DNA of 64,000 bases from Microbacterium sp. SS28 (GCF_022761035.1 NZ_JAKWJP010000004.1:186001-250000); one strand, 5' to 3'; shown: positions 18,834 through 26,666, counted from the stretch's first letter. Program-made: numbers and translations. The notes: generated by a model not told the origin, from the letters alone.

Positions 18834-18889
18834 GCGGCGTGCGAGTTCGCCCCACAGGTTCTGTGAACCGCGTCACACGCGCGGGCCAC

Positions 18890-18915
18890 GGAATAGCCCG
18901 CGTCTAGCATTGGTT
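18890..18915 (+). promoter_or_regulatory. SigR/SigH-type promoter of trxB-trxA
   Basis: GGAAT (18890-18894), 18 bases, then GTT (18913-18915). This is exactly the consensus GGAAT-N18-GTT of the thiol-oxidative-stress sigma factor SigR (Streptomyces) or SigH (mycobacteria), whose known targets include trxBA. It lies 33 bases before the GTG start of trxB and argues against an upstream TTG start at 18910, which it overlaps. Confidence 0.75.
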
Positions 18916-18948
18916 GAGTCATCCGGAACTCACAGAGGGGGGTTTGAC

Positions 18949-19935
18949 GTGCGTCACGTCATCATCATCGGATCCGGTCCTGCCGGCTACACCGCGGCCA
19001 TCTACGCCGCGCGAGCCAACCTCGAGCCGCTCGTCATCGCGAGCTCGGTCGAAGCCGGCGGTGAGCTGATGAACACGACCGACGTCGAGAACTTCCCGGG
19101 CTTCCCCGAGGGAATCCAGGGCCCCGACCTCATGACGAAGATGCAGGAGCAGGCCGAGCGCTTCGGCGCCGAGGTGCTCTACGACGACGTCGTCGACCTC
19201 GACATCTCGGGCCCCGTCAAGCGCGTCACGCTCGGCAGCGGCACCGTCCACGAGGCCACGACCCTCATCTACGCGACGGGCTCCGCTCATCGCAAGATCG
19301 GCATCGAGGGCGAAGAGCGCCTCTCCGGCCGCGGCGTCTCGTACTGCGCGACGTGCGACGGCTTCTTCTTCCGCGAGCGCACGATCGCCGTCGTCGGCGG
19401 CGGCGACTCCGCGATGGAGGAGGCGACGTTCCTCACGAAGTTCGCGTCGAAGGTCTACGTCATCCACCGCCGCGACGAGCTGCGCGCGTCCAAGATCATG
19501 CAGGAGCGCGCCTTCGCGAACCCCAAGATCGAGTTCATCTGGAACAGCGCCGTCGTCGACATCGTCGGCGAGGACGTCGTCTCCGGACTCGTCGTGCGCT
19601 CGACGGTCGACGGCTCGGAGCGTGAGATCGCCCTCGACGGCGTCTTCGTCGCCATCGGCAACGACCCCCGCACGCACCTCGTCCACGACAAGCTCGAGCT
19701 GACCTCGGCCGGCACGATCTGGGTCGACGGCCGTTCCTCGCGCACGTCGCTTCCCGGCGTCTTCGCCGCCGGCGACGTCATCGACCCGACCTACCGCCAG
19801 GCGGTCACGGCGGCGGGCACCGGCACGGTCGCGGCCCTGGATGTCGAGCACTTCCTCGCCGCCGTCGGCGAGGCGGGAGCGCCCGACGTCGACGCCGACC
19901 AGATCGAGGGCCTCGCCGAGGTCGACGCCGCCTGA
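18949..19935 (+). CDS. trxB: Thioredoxin reductase
   Basis: 328 residues from the GTG at 18949, which has AGAGGGGGG just upstream. The N-terminal FAD-binding motif GSGPAGYTAAIYAARA, the redox-active CATC pair (SYCATCDGFF) and the NADPH motif GGGDSAMEEA are all present in the usual order, with the C-terminal FAD motif GVFAAGDV. It uses NADPH to reduce thioredoxin. trxA follows 64 bases downstream, and both are likely induced by disulfide stress through the SigR-type promoter. Confidence 0.95.
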   Translation: MRHVIIIGSGPAGYTAAIYAARANLEPLVIASSVEAGGELMNTTDVENFPGFPEGIQGPDLMTKMQEQAERFGAEVLYDDVVDLDISGPVKRVTLGSGTVHEATTLIYATGSAHRKIGIEGEERLSGRGVSYCATCDGFFFRERTIAVVGGGDSAMEEATFLTKFASKVYVIHRRDELRASKIMQERAFANPKIEFIWNSAVVDIVGEDVVSGLVVRSTVDGSEREIALDGVFVAIGNDPRTHLVHDKLELTSAGTIWVDGRSSRTSLPGVFAAGDVIDPTYRQAVTAAGTGTVAALDVEHFLAAVGEAGAPDVDADQIEGLAEVDAA

Positions 19936-19999
19936 CCCCGGGAACAACCGCGCCCCGGCGTGCGTTCCCGCCAGTAGGACTTTCATCTAAGGAGAAACC

Positions 20000-20323
20000 A
20001 TGACCGCCAAGTCCACCAGCTCCAGCACGTGGAACGAGGACGTCCTCCAGGCCGAGGGCCCCGTCCTCGTCGACTTCTGGGCGGAGTGGTGCGGCCCGTG
20101 CCGCATGGTCTCCCCCATCCTCGACGAGATCCAGTCGGACAACCCCGACAAGATCACGATCCTCAAGCTCAACGTCGATGAGAACCCCGACCTGGCCATG
20201 AAGTACCAGATCACGTCGATCCCGGCGATGAAGGTCTTCAACAAGGGCCAGGTCGAGACGACCATCATCGGCGCCAAGCCGAAGTTCGCGCTCGAGCAGG
20301 ACCTCGCGACGTACCTCGCGTAA
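20000..20323 (+). CDS. trxA: Thioredoxin
   Basis: 107 residues with the active site WAEWCGPCRM near residue 30 and the cis-proline segment SIPAM. AAGGAG lies five bases before the ATG. It is the cytosolic dithiol reductant recycled by the upstream reductase, and the gene is followed by a strong hairpin that ends the operon. Confidence 0.96.
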   Translation: MTAKSTSSSTWNEDVLQAEGPVLVDFWAEWCGPCRMVSPILDEIQSDNPDKITILKLNVDENPDLAMKYQITSIPAMKVFNKGQVETTIIGAKPKFALEQDLATYLA

Positions 20324-20337
20324 GCGTTCACGGCCTT

Positions 20338-20385
20338 CGAAACCCCGGTTTCGCGCGGATTTCTCCGCGGGGAACCGGGGTTTCG
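20338..20385. terminator. Hairpin terminator after trxA
   Basis: A perfect 13-base inverted repeat (CGAAACCCCGGTT and its complement, 20338-20350 and 20373-20385) encloses a second 6-base stem (CGCGGA/TCCGCG). There is no long T-run, as is common in high-GC actinobacteria. It lies 14 bases after the trxA stop. Confidence 0.75.
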
Positions 20386-20448
20386 GCGTCTCCTGCGAGT
20401 TCATGCCCGTTAAGGCATCCTCGATTCTCCGGAGAGTTTCGCGCAGGA

Positions 20449-20475
20449 TGTCGATATCGGCGTCGCTCGTTCGAC
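20449..20475 (+). promoter_or_regulatory. Putative ECF42-type promoter of the DGPF gene
   Basis: TGTCGA (20449-20454), 17 bases, then CGAC (20472-20475). TGTCGA at -35 with CGA(C/T) at -10 is the motif I recall for ECF42 sigma factors of Streptomyces. It lies 66 bases before the ATG of the YCII/DGPF gene, and an ECF42-like sigma gene is found two genes downstream. Confidence 0.5.
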
Positions 20476-20541
20476 GCACGGTGTGAGGGGCCGGAAGCGC
20501 CGCCTCCGGGCTCGATGCCCGACGATGAGAAGGAGCACGAA

Positions 20542-20970
20542 ATGCGCTGGATGCTGATCATGCAGGTCGACCCCCAGACCGCCCCTCCGATGGAGAGCCT
20601 CGACCTCGGCGAGGTCATCAAGGTCATGGGGGCGTACAACGAGGAGCTTCAGAAGGCCGGGGTGTTCCTCACGGCCGAAGGGCTCTCCGACGCGAGCGAG
20701 GGCTTCCGCGTGGACTTCTCCTCCGAGCCGCCGGTCCTGACCGACGGTCCGTTCGCGGAGTCCCGCGAGGTGTTCACGGGGTTCTGGATCCTCGAGGTCG
20801 CGACCCGCGAAGAGGCCGAGCACTGGGCGCGCAAGTGCCCACTGGGACCGGGCACAACCCTCGAGGTGCGCCGCGTCAACGAGTTCGCGGACTTCGACCC
20901 GACGCTGGCCGACGGCGCCGTGGGCGAGTGGGCCACGAAGGCGCAGGAGTGGCGGGCGGCGAACGCCTGA
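20542..20970 (+). CDS. YCII-related DGPF-motif protein
   Basis: 142 residues from the ATG at 20542, preceded by AAGGAG. The family motif LTDGPFAESRE gives the 'DGPF' name, and the fold is ferredoxin-like (YCII). The substrate is unknown. DGPF proteins are the typical neighbours and regulatory targets of ECF42 sigma factors, and such a sigma gene lies 414 bases downstream. It is separated from that gene by a small convergent/divergent gene, which is unusual because the two are often adjacent. Confidence 0.8.
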   Translation: MRWMLIMQVDPQTAPPMESLDLGEVIKVMGAYNEELQKAGVFLTAEGLSDASEGFRVDFSSEPPVLTDGPFAESREVFTGFWILEVATREEAEHWARKCPLGPGTTLEVRRVNEFADFDPTLADGAVGEWATKAQEWRAANA

Positions 20971-20983
20971 CCGCATGCAGCTG

Positions 20984-21331
20984 CTACGAAGCGTCGGCGC
21001 GCACCACCGCATCCCAGCGGCGGTGCGTGTTGGCGTCTCCGAGCAGTCGCCACACGGCGCGCGTGAGCGCCGGGTAGTCGAGCGCGATCTGCCTCAGGAC
21101 GCGGTAGTGGCGGGCGGCGCTGGGTCGCATCCCGCCGTCGGCGGCGATGTTCTCGGCGCGCAGGGTGAACACGACAAGCTCGTCGACGCTCGGCAGGTCC
21201 TCCATGAAGTCCCATGGATCCTCGCCGGCACGCAGCCGTTCATGCACGAGGACCGCCAGCTCATCGGCGGCCTCTGCTCGCAGCACCTCGACACTCGCCC
21301 TGCGGCGGGGGTTCTCGTCGCGCGTCGCCAT
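20984..21331 (-). CDS. Conserved hypothetical protein, 115 residues
   Basis: A Leu/Ala/Glu/Arg-rich, apparently all-alpha soluble protein with no signal peptide or membrane segment. Codons are strongly GC at third position, which supports real coding. GGAGG is very close to the ATG. It ends 13 bases from the DGPF gene stop (convergent) and is divergent from the sigma gene. I do not recognise a family. A link to the ECF42 system is possible from position only. Confidence 0.6.
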   Translation of the reverse strand: MATRDENPRRRASVEVLRAEAADELAVLVHERLRAGEDPWDFMEDLPSVDELVVFTLRAENIAADGGMRPSAARHYRVLRQIALDYPALTRAVWRLLGDANTHRRWDAVVRADAS

Positions 21332-21384
21332 TCCTCCACCCTACGTGCCGCCACGGACCTCGAGTCCCGCCGGGGAGGTGGCCT

Positions 21385-22695
21385 GTGACCCCCGATGACA
21401 CACACGCCCGGCGTGCCGTCGAGGCCGTGTGGCGTGCGGAGTCCGCCCGCATCGTCGCGGCGCTGACCCGCCGCACGGGCGACTTCGCGTGGGGCGAGGA
21501 CCTCGCTCAGGAGGCGCTGCTCGAAGCGCTCTCAGCCTGGCCGGCCTCCGGCATCCCCGACAATCCGGGCGCCTGGCTCCTGTCCGTCGCGAAACGGCGG
21601 GCGATCGACGGGTGGCGACGGCGCGAGCGGCTCGAGCAGCGGATCGGGATGCTGGGACACGACGCCCTCCTGGCGGAGCACGACGACGCCGTCTCCGTGG
21701 CCGGCGACCCGGACCGGATCGACGACGACGTCCTGCGGCTCGTCTTCGTGGCCTGCCACCCCGTGCTCCCGCCCGCCGCACGCCTCGCCCTCACGCTGCG
21801 GACGGTCGCGGGCCTCACGACGGAGCAGATCGCACGCGTGATGCTGCTGACCGTACCGGCGGTGCAGCAGCGGATCGTCCGCGCCAAGCGCGCGCTCGCC
21901 GATGCGCACGTGGCGTACGAGATCCCCGACCGTGCCGAGCGCCCGGCCCGCCTCGCGAGCGTCCTGCAGGTCGTGTACCTGCTCTTCACCGAGGGCTACG
22001 CTCCGACCGACGGCACGCACCCCGTGCGCATCGACGTCGCGCGCGAAGCAGTGCGGCTCGCGCGGCAGCTCACCGCTCTCGTGCCGAACGAGCCCGAGGT
22101 CTACGCGCTCACGGCGCTCATGGAGTTCCAGTCCTCGCGGTTCACGGCGCGGACGGATGCCGAGGGCCTGCCCCTCACGCTCGCCGAGCAGGACCGCTCA
22201 CGATGGGACCGCTCCGCGATCGCCCGTGGGCGCGCGGCCCTCGCGACTGCCATGGACTTCGAGCGCGGGCTCGGGTACTACGGCCTGCAGGCGGCGGTCG
22301 GCGAGTGCCACGCGATCGCCCCCACCGCCGACGCCACAGACTGGCCACGGATCGTCGCGCTCTACGACGGTCTGCTCGAACTCGCGCCGTCGCCCGTCGT
22401 TCGACTCAATCGCGCCGTCGCGGTGTCGATGGTCGACGGCCCGGCGGTCGCGCTCGTCCAAGTGGACGCGCTCGAGCCCGAGCTCGCCGGCTTCCGGCCG
22501 TTCCACGGAGTGCGGGCTGAGCTGCTCGAGCGGACGGGGCGGACGGATGCCGCGGCTGCCGCGTTCCTCGCAGCCGCTGCCCTTCCCGGCAACGCGGCCG
22601 AGACCGAAGTCCTGCGGCGGCGAGCCGCGGCACTTACCTCCGGCGAGCTCTCCCCGTCGCGCTCGGCGCCCGAGGCGGACGCGGGATCCGCCTAG
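21385..22695 (+). CDS. ECF42-type sigma factor with DUF6596/TPR-like C-terminal domain
   Basis: 436 residues from the GTG at 21385 (GGGGAGG upstream). Residues ~1-95 carry the sigma region 2 (DFAWGEDLAQEALLEAL), ~110-180 the region 4 helix-turn-helix (LTTEQIARVMLLTVPAVQQR). The remaining ~250 residues are an alpha-helical C-terminal domain with YLLFTEGY and a conserved LNRAVAV segment, the DUF6596/TPR extension that defines this group. No anti-sigma gene is nearby, as usual for ECF42, where the C-terminal domain is thought to control activity. Its stop overlaps the parB stop tail to tail (CTAG). Confidence 0.85.
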   Translation: MTPDDTHARRAVEAVWRAESARIVAALTRRTGDFAWGEDLAQEALLEALSAWPASGIPDNPGAWLLSVAKRRAIDGWRRRERLEQRIGMLGHDALLAEHDDAVSVAGDPDRIDDDVLRLVFVACHPVLPPAARLALTLRTVAGLTTEQIARVMLLTVPAVQQRIVRAKRALADAHVAYEIPDRAERPARLASVLQVVYLLFTEGYAPTDGTHPVRIDVAREAVRLARQLTALVPNEPEVYALTALMEFQSSRFTARTDAEGLPLTLAEQDRSRWDRSAIARGRAALATAMDFERGLGYYGLQAAVGECHAIAPTADATDWPRIVALYDGLLELAPSPVVRLNRAVAVSMVDGPAVALVQVDALEPELAGFRPFHGVRAELLERTGRTDAAAAAFLAAAALPGNAAETEVLRRRAAALTSGELSPSRSAPEADAGSA

Positions 22696-23693
22696 CGGGT
22701 GCCGTACTCGGTCTCGCCGAGCTCTTCGAGGATCCGGTTGAGATCCTGGATACTGGCGAAATCGATGTTGATCTGGCCTTTTCTCGCAGTCAGGCCGATC
22801 CGCACGCGCGTGTTCAGACGGTCACCCAGGCGCTCGGCTACCTCGTCGAGATGTGCACGGCGCGCACCGGGCTGCGGCTTCGGGGGACGCACGGAGCCGG
22901 CATCCGGTGCCTTCGCTGCCGCTTCTGCGGCACGCACCGAAAGGTCCTCGTTGACGATCTTGTCGGAGAGTCGCTGCATCGCGTCGGCGTCATCGAGCGA
23001 CAGGATCGCCCGTGCGTGACCGGCCGACAGCACGCCCGCTGCGACGCGCTGCTGCACAGGCACGGGGAGCTTGAGCAGTCGGATCGTGTTGCTGATCTGG
23101 GGGCGAGAACGTCCGATGCGCGTCGCAAGGGCTTCCTGCGTGATGCCGAAGTCCTCGAGGAGCTGCTGGTAGGCCGACGCCTCTTCGAGCGGGTTGAGCT
23201 CGCTGCGGTGGAGGTTCTCGAGCAGCGCGTCGCGTAGCAGGTGCTCGTCGGCGGTGTCGCGGATGACGGCGGGGATGGAGTCGAGACCCGCCTCGCGTGC
23301 GGCGCGCGTGCGGCGCTCGCCCATGATGAGCTCGTAGGTGCCCTCGCCCGTGTCACGCACGACGACGGGCTGGAGCACGCCGAACTCCCGCACACTGTGG
23401 ACGAGCTCTGCGAGATCGTCGGCGTCGAAGTGGGTGCGCGGCTGGCGCGGGTTGGGCACGATCGAGTGCGGGTCGATGTGGACGAGGCGTGCGCCCGGCA
23501 CCGCGACGAGCTCGGGGTCACGCGCGAGCTCTTCCCGGCGCTCTTCACCGTCGGAATCCGGCTCGAGCACGGCCGTCGCGGTCGCCGGAGCGGCGCCGCG
23601 GGGGAAGAGCACGTCTACGGGGCGGGTGTCGGTGGGCTCGCTCGTCGGGATGAGCGCGCCGATCCCTCGGCCCAGTCCGGTTCGCTTGGCCAT
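22692..23693 (-). CDS. parB: Chromosome partitioning protein ParB
   Basis: 333 residues. An N-terminal KRTGLGRGIGALIP segment (the usual ParA-interacting end) precedes the CTPase/ParB domain with NPRQPR and GERRTRAAREAG (about residues 95-165), then a helix-turn-helix (ITQEALATRIGRSRPQISN) that reads parS, and a C-terminal dimerisation region. It binds parS, loads as a CTP-dependent clamp and spreads. Its ATG overlaps the parA stop by one base (TGATG), and AGAGGAG inside parA serves as ribosome site. At least nine sites with an intact parS core lie within the next 3.5 kb. Confidence 0.95.
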   Translation of the reverse strand: MAKRTGLGRGIGALIPTSEPTDTRPVDVLFPRGAAPATATAVLEPDSDGEERREELARDPELVAVPGARLVHIDPHSIVPNPRQPRTHFDADDLAELVHSVREFGVLQPVVVRDTGEGTYELIMGERRTRAAREAGLDSIPAVIRDTADEHLLRDALLENLHRSELNPLEEASAYQQLLEDFGITQEALATRIGRSRPQISNTIRLLKLPVPVQQRVAAGVLSAGHARAILSLDDADAMQRLSDKIVNEDLSVRAAEAAAKAPDAGSVRPPKPQPGARRAHLDEVAERLGDRLNTRVRIGLTARKGQINIDFASIQDLNRILEELGETEYGTR

Positions 23694-24628
23694 CAGGAGG
23701 ACTCCTCTGTGTTCGGAACGGCGCGGTCGCGGTGAATGAGCTCCACGGCCGCTTCGCGGTAGGCGACCGCGCCGGCCGACTGCCCATCGTAGGCGATGAC
23801 GGTCTGGCCGAAGCTCGGCGCTTCTGAGACACGGACGGATCGCGGGATCACGGTCTCGAGCACCTCCTTCGCGAAGTGGGTGCGCACCTCTTCGGCGACC
23901 TGCTGCGCGAGACGCGTCCGCGCGTCGTACATCGTCAGGAGGATCGTCGAGAGGAAGAGCCGCGGATTGAGGTGCTTCTGGATCATGCGCACCGTTCCGA
24001 GCAGCTGGCTGAGCCCCTCGAGCGCGTAATACTCGCACTGGATAGGGATGAGCAGCTCCTGCGCCGCGGCGAAGGCGTTGATCGTGAGCAGGCCGAGCGA
24101 CGGCGGGCAGTCGATGAGCACGAAGTCGAGACGCTCGTCGAGACCACCGAGGTAGTCGTCGAGCGCCGTCCGCAGCCGGTGCTCGCGCGCAACCTGCGAA
24201 ACGAGCTCGATTTCGGCGCCGGCCAGGTGGATCGTGCTCGGCGCACAGAGCAGATTCGGCGACTCCGGGCTCGTCTGGATGATGTCGGCCAGCGGGAACT
24301 CGTCGATCAACACGTCGTAGACCGACGGAATATCGGCGGTATGCGGCACCCCGAGCGCTGTGGAGGCGTTCCCCTGCGGGTCGAGATCGATGACGAGCAC
24401 GCGCGCACCCACCGAGGCGAGGGCTGCGGCGATATTGACCGTGGTCGTCGTCTTTCCGACGCCACCCTTCTGGTTCGAGACAGTCAGGACGCGGGTTCGG
24501 CCCGAGAGGGCGATCTGCGTGTCGTCGAGAGCACGGCGACGGGCTGTGAGATCCGCCAGTTCACGTGCGAGAGGGGTGTCGTCGAACGAGAAGGATGTCG
24601 CGGCCTCCGCGTTCTCGGGTTGTTTCAC
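23693..24628 (-). CDS. parA: Chromosome partitioning ATPase ParA
   Basis: 311 residues from GTG 24628. The deviant Walker A motif KGGVGKTTTTVN is near residue 50, Walker B is DFVLIDCPPSLG, and the A' motif VIDLDPQGNAS is intact. It drives segregation of ParB-parS complexes. I preferred GTG at 24628 because AGGTGGAG lies eight bases upstream; another GTG at 24637 overlaps that site. Longer in-frame extensions upstream only read through REP repeats. The chosen start codon is inside a perfect parS site. Confidence 0.93.
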   Translation of the reverse strand: MKQPENAEAATSFSFDDTPLARELADLTARRRALDDTQIALSGRTRVLTVSNQKGGVGKTTTTVNIAAALASVGARVLVIDLDPQGNASTALGVPHTADIPSVYDVLIDEFPLADIIQTSPESPNLLCAPSTIHLAGAEIELVSQVAREHRLRTALDDYLGGLDERLDFVLIDCPPSLGLLTINAFAAAQELLIPIQCEYYALEGLSQLLGTVRMIQKHLNPRLFLSTILLTMYDARTRLAQQVAEEVRTHFAKEVLETVIPRSVRVSEAPSFGQTVIAYDGQSAGAVAYREAAVELIHRDRAVPNTEESS

Positions 24629-24636
24629 GTGAAACA
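24621..24636. promoter_or_regulatory. parS site 1 (perfect), over the parA start codon
   Basis: TGTTTCACGTGAAACA, an exact match to the bacterial parS consensus. It contains the likely GTG start of parA and abuts its ribosome binding site, so ParB binding here should repress parAB. Confidence 0.92.
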
Positions 24637-24637
24637 C

Positions 24638-25395
24638 TCCACCTTTCGGGTGCCGTCCAGAGCTCTCTTCCACTCTAGCCGCGCCCACCCCCACGACCCC
24701 CTTCGACTCCCCCTCCGCGCCTTTCGCCCCGCCCACCGGTGGCCGACCGCCCTCCCAGCGCCGCATCCGCGCACATTCGCAGGCCGAGTAGGCGCGCCAG
24801 CCCCGTATCGAACGCCTCGGCCTCGCCGCCCGGTGGTTGAGTAGGCGCGCCAGCGCCGTATCGATCACCTCGGCTCGCCGCCCGGTGGTTGAGTAGGCGC
24901 GCCAGCGCCGTATCGATCACCTCGGCTCGCCCCCCGGTGGTTGAGTAGGCGCGCCAGCGCCGTATCGAAACCAGCGCGCAGGTACTTCCCCGTACCCTCC
25001 GCCCCCGCAACCCCGGTGGTTGAGTAGGCGCGCCAGCGCCGTATCGAAACCAGCGCGCAGGTACTTCCCCGTACCCTCCGCCCCCGCAACCCCGGTGGTT
25101 GAGTAGGCGCGCCAGCGCCGTATCGAAACCAGCGCGCAGGTCCTTCCCTGTACCCTCCGCCCCCGCAACCCCGGTGGTTGAGTAGGCGCGCCAGCGCCGT
25201 ATCGAAACCAGCGCGCAGGTCCTTCCCTGTACCCTCCGCCCCCGCAAACCCCGGTGGTTGAGTAGGCGCGCCAGCGCCGTATCGAAACTAGCGCACCGTG
25301 AAGAAGGTCTCACGGCGTGCGCACGCTTCGACCGACGCTGCTCTATCGCCTGCTTGCTCGACTATCAGGCGCCCACCCACGACAGTGGCCTCCGC
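24638..25395. other. Gene-free spacer between parA and the GIY-YIG gene
   Basis: 758 bases without a credible gene. About 24782-25289 is a tandem array of REP-like repeats, described separately. The open frames here on the minus strand only repeat the translation of that element. 24645-24781 is a C-rich stretch, and 25290-25395 is unique sequence in which I see nothing. Confidence 0.7.
24782..25289 (+). repeat. Tandem REP array: 52-base and 79-base units
   Basis: The ~37-base element GGTGGTTGAGTAGG…CGTATCGAAACC occurs at 24832, 24884 and 24936 (52-base spacing), then at 25015, 25094, 25173 and 25253 (79-80-base spacing). A degraded first copy is at 24782. The ends GGTTGAGTA and TATCGAAACC are partly complementary, and the 52- and 79-base units include their spacers, so whole units were duplicated. 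No spacer diversity of CRISPR type is present. Confidence 0.9.
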
Positions 25396-25725
25396 TCACG
25401 GTTCATCGATCCCCGATGTTTCACGTGAAACACTCCCCCTCCTTCGTACCCACACCTTCTTACTCAGCGGCGCGAGCTTCTCCGGTGTCTCCTTGACCAG
25501 CGCCAGCCGCTTGGATCGGCTCCACCCCTGCACCTGCTTCTCGCGGCGGAACGCATCCTCCACACGTTCGAAGTCCTCGCAGTACAGCAGCTTCACCGGT
25601 AACCGGCACCGCGTATACGCAGATCCCATTCCTGCGTTGTGTTCCCAGAGCCGCTTCTCCAAGTCTCGGGTGCTCCCCACGTAGAGGCTGCGGTCACTGC
25701 ATTCGAGGATGTACATGTGTGGCAT
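25396..25725 (-). CDS. GIY-YIG nuclease family protein embedded in the parS array
   Basis: 109 residues. The GIY-YIG equivalents are [16 protein letters not shown] at the N-terminus, followed by the conserved Arg/Glu helix ([10 protein letters not shown]) and [13 protein letters not shown], as in small YhbQ/URI-type proteins of about 85-110 residues. Its role is unknown; relatives are structure-specific nucleases. The last ~11 codons ([12 protein letters not shown]) are read through parS site 2, so the C-terminus is partly repeat-encoded. ATG at 25725 or 25716 are both possible starts. It is the only gene between parA and rsmG. Confidence 0.75.
   Translation of the reverse strand: MPHMYILECSDRSLYVGSTRDLEKRLWEHNAGMGSAYTRCRLPVKLLYCEDFERVEDAFRREKQVQGWSRSKRLALVKETPEKLAPLSKKVWVRRRGSVSRETSGIDEP
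25417..25432. promoter_or_regulatory. parS site 2 (perfect), inside the 3' end of the GIY-YIG gene
   Basis: TGTTTCACGTGAAACA, exact consensus, located within the coding sequence of the GIY-YIG gene near its stop. Confidence 0.9.
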
Positions 25726-25829
25726 TCCGCGATCATGGAGGAGTGGCGCCGTTGCGCCTCCTCCAAGCCCGCCGGTTGTGAGTGGCCGCCGGAGCGAGGC
25801 GTCTGTGTAGGACCGGTGTCGTCGGGTGA

Positions 25830-25845
25830 TGTTTCACGTGAAACA
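25830..25845. promoter_or_regulatory. parS site 3 (perfect)
   Basis: TGTTTCACGTGAAACA, exact consensus, followed 15 bases later by an inverted REP element (25861-25900). Confidence 0.9.
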
Positions 25846-25937
25846 CTCACCCGTGGCGCTGATCTCGATACGCGGGCTTCGCTCGCTACTCGATCACCAG
25901 TAAGTCACCGCCGTATAGAGACCATCCACAACGACGA

Positions 25938-25952
25938 TGTTTCACGTGAACA
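25938..25952. promoter_or_regulatory. parS-like site 4 (one base deleted)
   Basis: TGTTTCACGTGAACA lacks one A of the right arm, so the dyad is shifted. Probably weak or inactive. Confidence 0.5.
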
Positions 25953-26044
25953 CTCGCGCATGGCACTGATCTCGATATCCGGGCTTCGCTCGCTACTCGA
26001 TCACCGGTAAGGCAGCGCCATGTCGAACCCATCGGCAACCGCCA

Positions 26045-26060
26045 TGTTTCACGTGAAACG
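26045..26060. promoter_or_regulatory. parS site 5 (intact 14-base core)
   Basis: TGTTTCACGTGAAACG; the GTTTCACGTGAAAC core is perfect and only the outermost base differs from consensus. Confidence 0.88.
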
Positions 26061-26193
26061 CTCACGCGTGGCGCTGATCTCGATACGCGGGCTTCGCTCG
26101 CTACTCGATCACCGGTAGGGGTAAGGGTGTTGAGCGACCCCGGTGGTTGAGTAGGCGCGCCAGCGCCGTATCGAAACCATCGACGACCACCAA

Positions 26194-26209
26194 CGTTTCA
26201 CGTGAAACG
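26194..26209. promoter_or_regulatory. parS site 6 (intact core)
   Basis: CGTTTCACGTGAAACG, a perfect 16-base palindrome with both outer bases changed from the usual T/A. It lies between a forward REP (26142-26178) and an inverted REP (26225-26264). Confidence 0.85.
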
Positions 26210-26346
26210 CTCTCGCATGGCGCTGATCTCGATACGCGGGCTTCGCTCGCTACTCGATCACCGGTACGGGAATGGTGTCGGGCGACCCCACCCCCGGTGG
26301 TTGAGTAGGCGCGCCAGCGCCGTATCGAAACCACCGACAACCACCA

Positions 26347-26362
26347 CGTTTCACGTGAAACG
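26347..26362. promoter_or_regulatory. parS site 7 (intact core)
   Basis: CGTTTCACGTGAAACG in the first copy of the 152-base unit. Confidence 0.85.
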
Positions 26363-26498
26363 CTCGCGCATGGCACTGATCGCGATACCCGGGCTTCGCT
26401 CGCTACTCGATCACCGGTACGGGAATGGTGTCGAGTGACCCACCCTCGGTGGTTGAGTAGGCGCGCCAGCGCCGTATCGAAACCACCGACAACCACCA

Positions 26499-26514
26499 CG
26501 TTTCACGTGAAACG
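26499..26514. promoter_or_regulatory. parS site 8 (intact core)
   Basis: CGTTTCACGTGAAACG in the second copy of the 152-base unit, exactly 152 bases after site 7. Confidence 0.85.
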
Positions 26515-26650
26515 CTCGCGCATGGCACTGATCGCGATACCCGGGCTTCGCTCGCTACTCGATCACCGGTACGGGAATGGTGTCGAGTGACCCACCCTCG
26601 GTGGTTGAGTAGGCGCGCCAGCGCCGTATCGAAACCACCGACAACCACCA

Positions 26651-26666
26651 CGTTTCACGTGACACT
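26651..26666. promoter_or_regulatory. parS-like site 9 (right arm changed)
   Basis: CGTTTCACGTGACACT keeps the left half-site; one core base of the right arm is changed. It marks the point where the third 152-base copy diverges. Confidence 0.5.

Larger units (their letters stand above)
26296..26666 (+). repeat. 152-base REP-parS-REP unit in two identical copies plus a partial third
   Basis: 26296-26447 and 26448-26599 read identically over 152 bases. A third copy starts at 26600, matches through its REP and the left half of parS, and diverges at about 26661. This is a recent tandem duplication of a whole REP-parS-inverted REP unit. Confidence 0.9.

Noticed and set aside
18910-18948. A TTG start for trxB upstream of 18949
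   Set aside because: It overlaps the SigR-type promoter and would precede the transcript start.
19805-20479. A minus-strand gene of 224 codons over trxA
   Set aside because: Most of it lies opposite trxA and it crosses the trxA terminator; the first ~46 codons contain TTA and lack a ribosome site.
24637-24868. A longer ParA with an N-terminal extension
   Set aside because: The extra residues come from REP sequence; the ribosome site and parS place the start at 24628.
24782-25289. CRISPR array
   Set aside because: The intervals are near-identical duplicates, not diverse spacers, and no cas gene is present.
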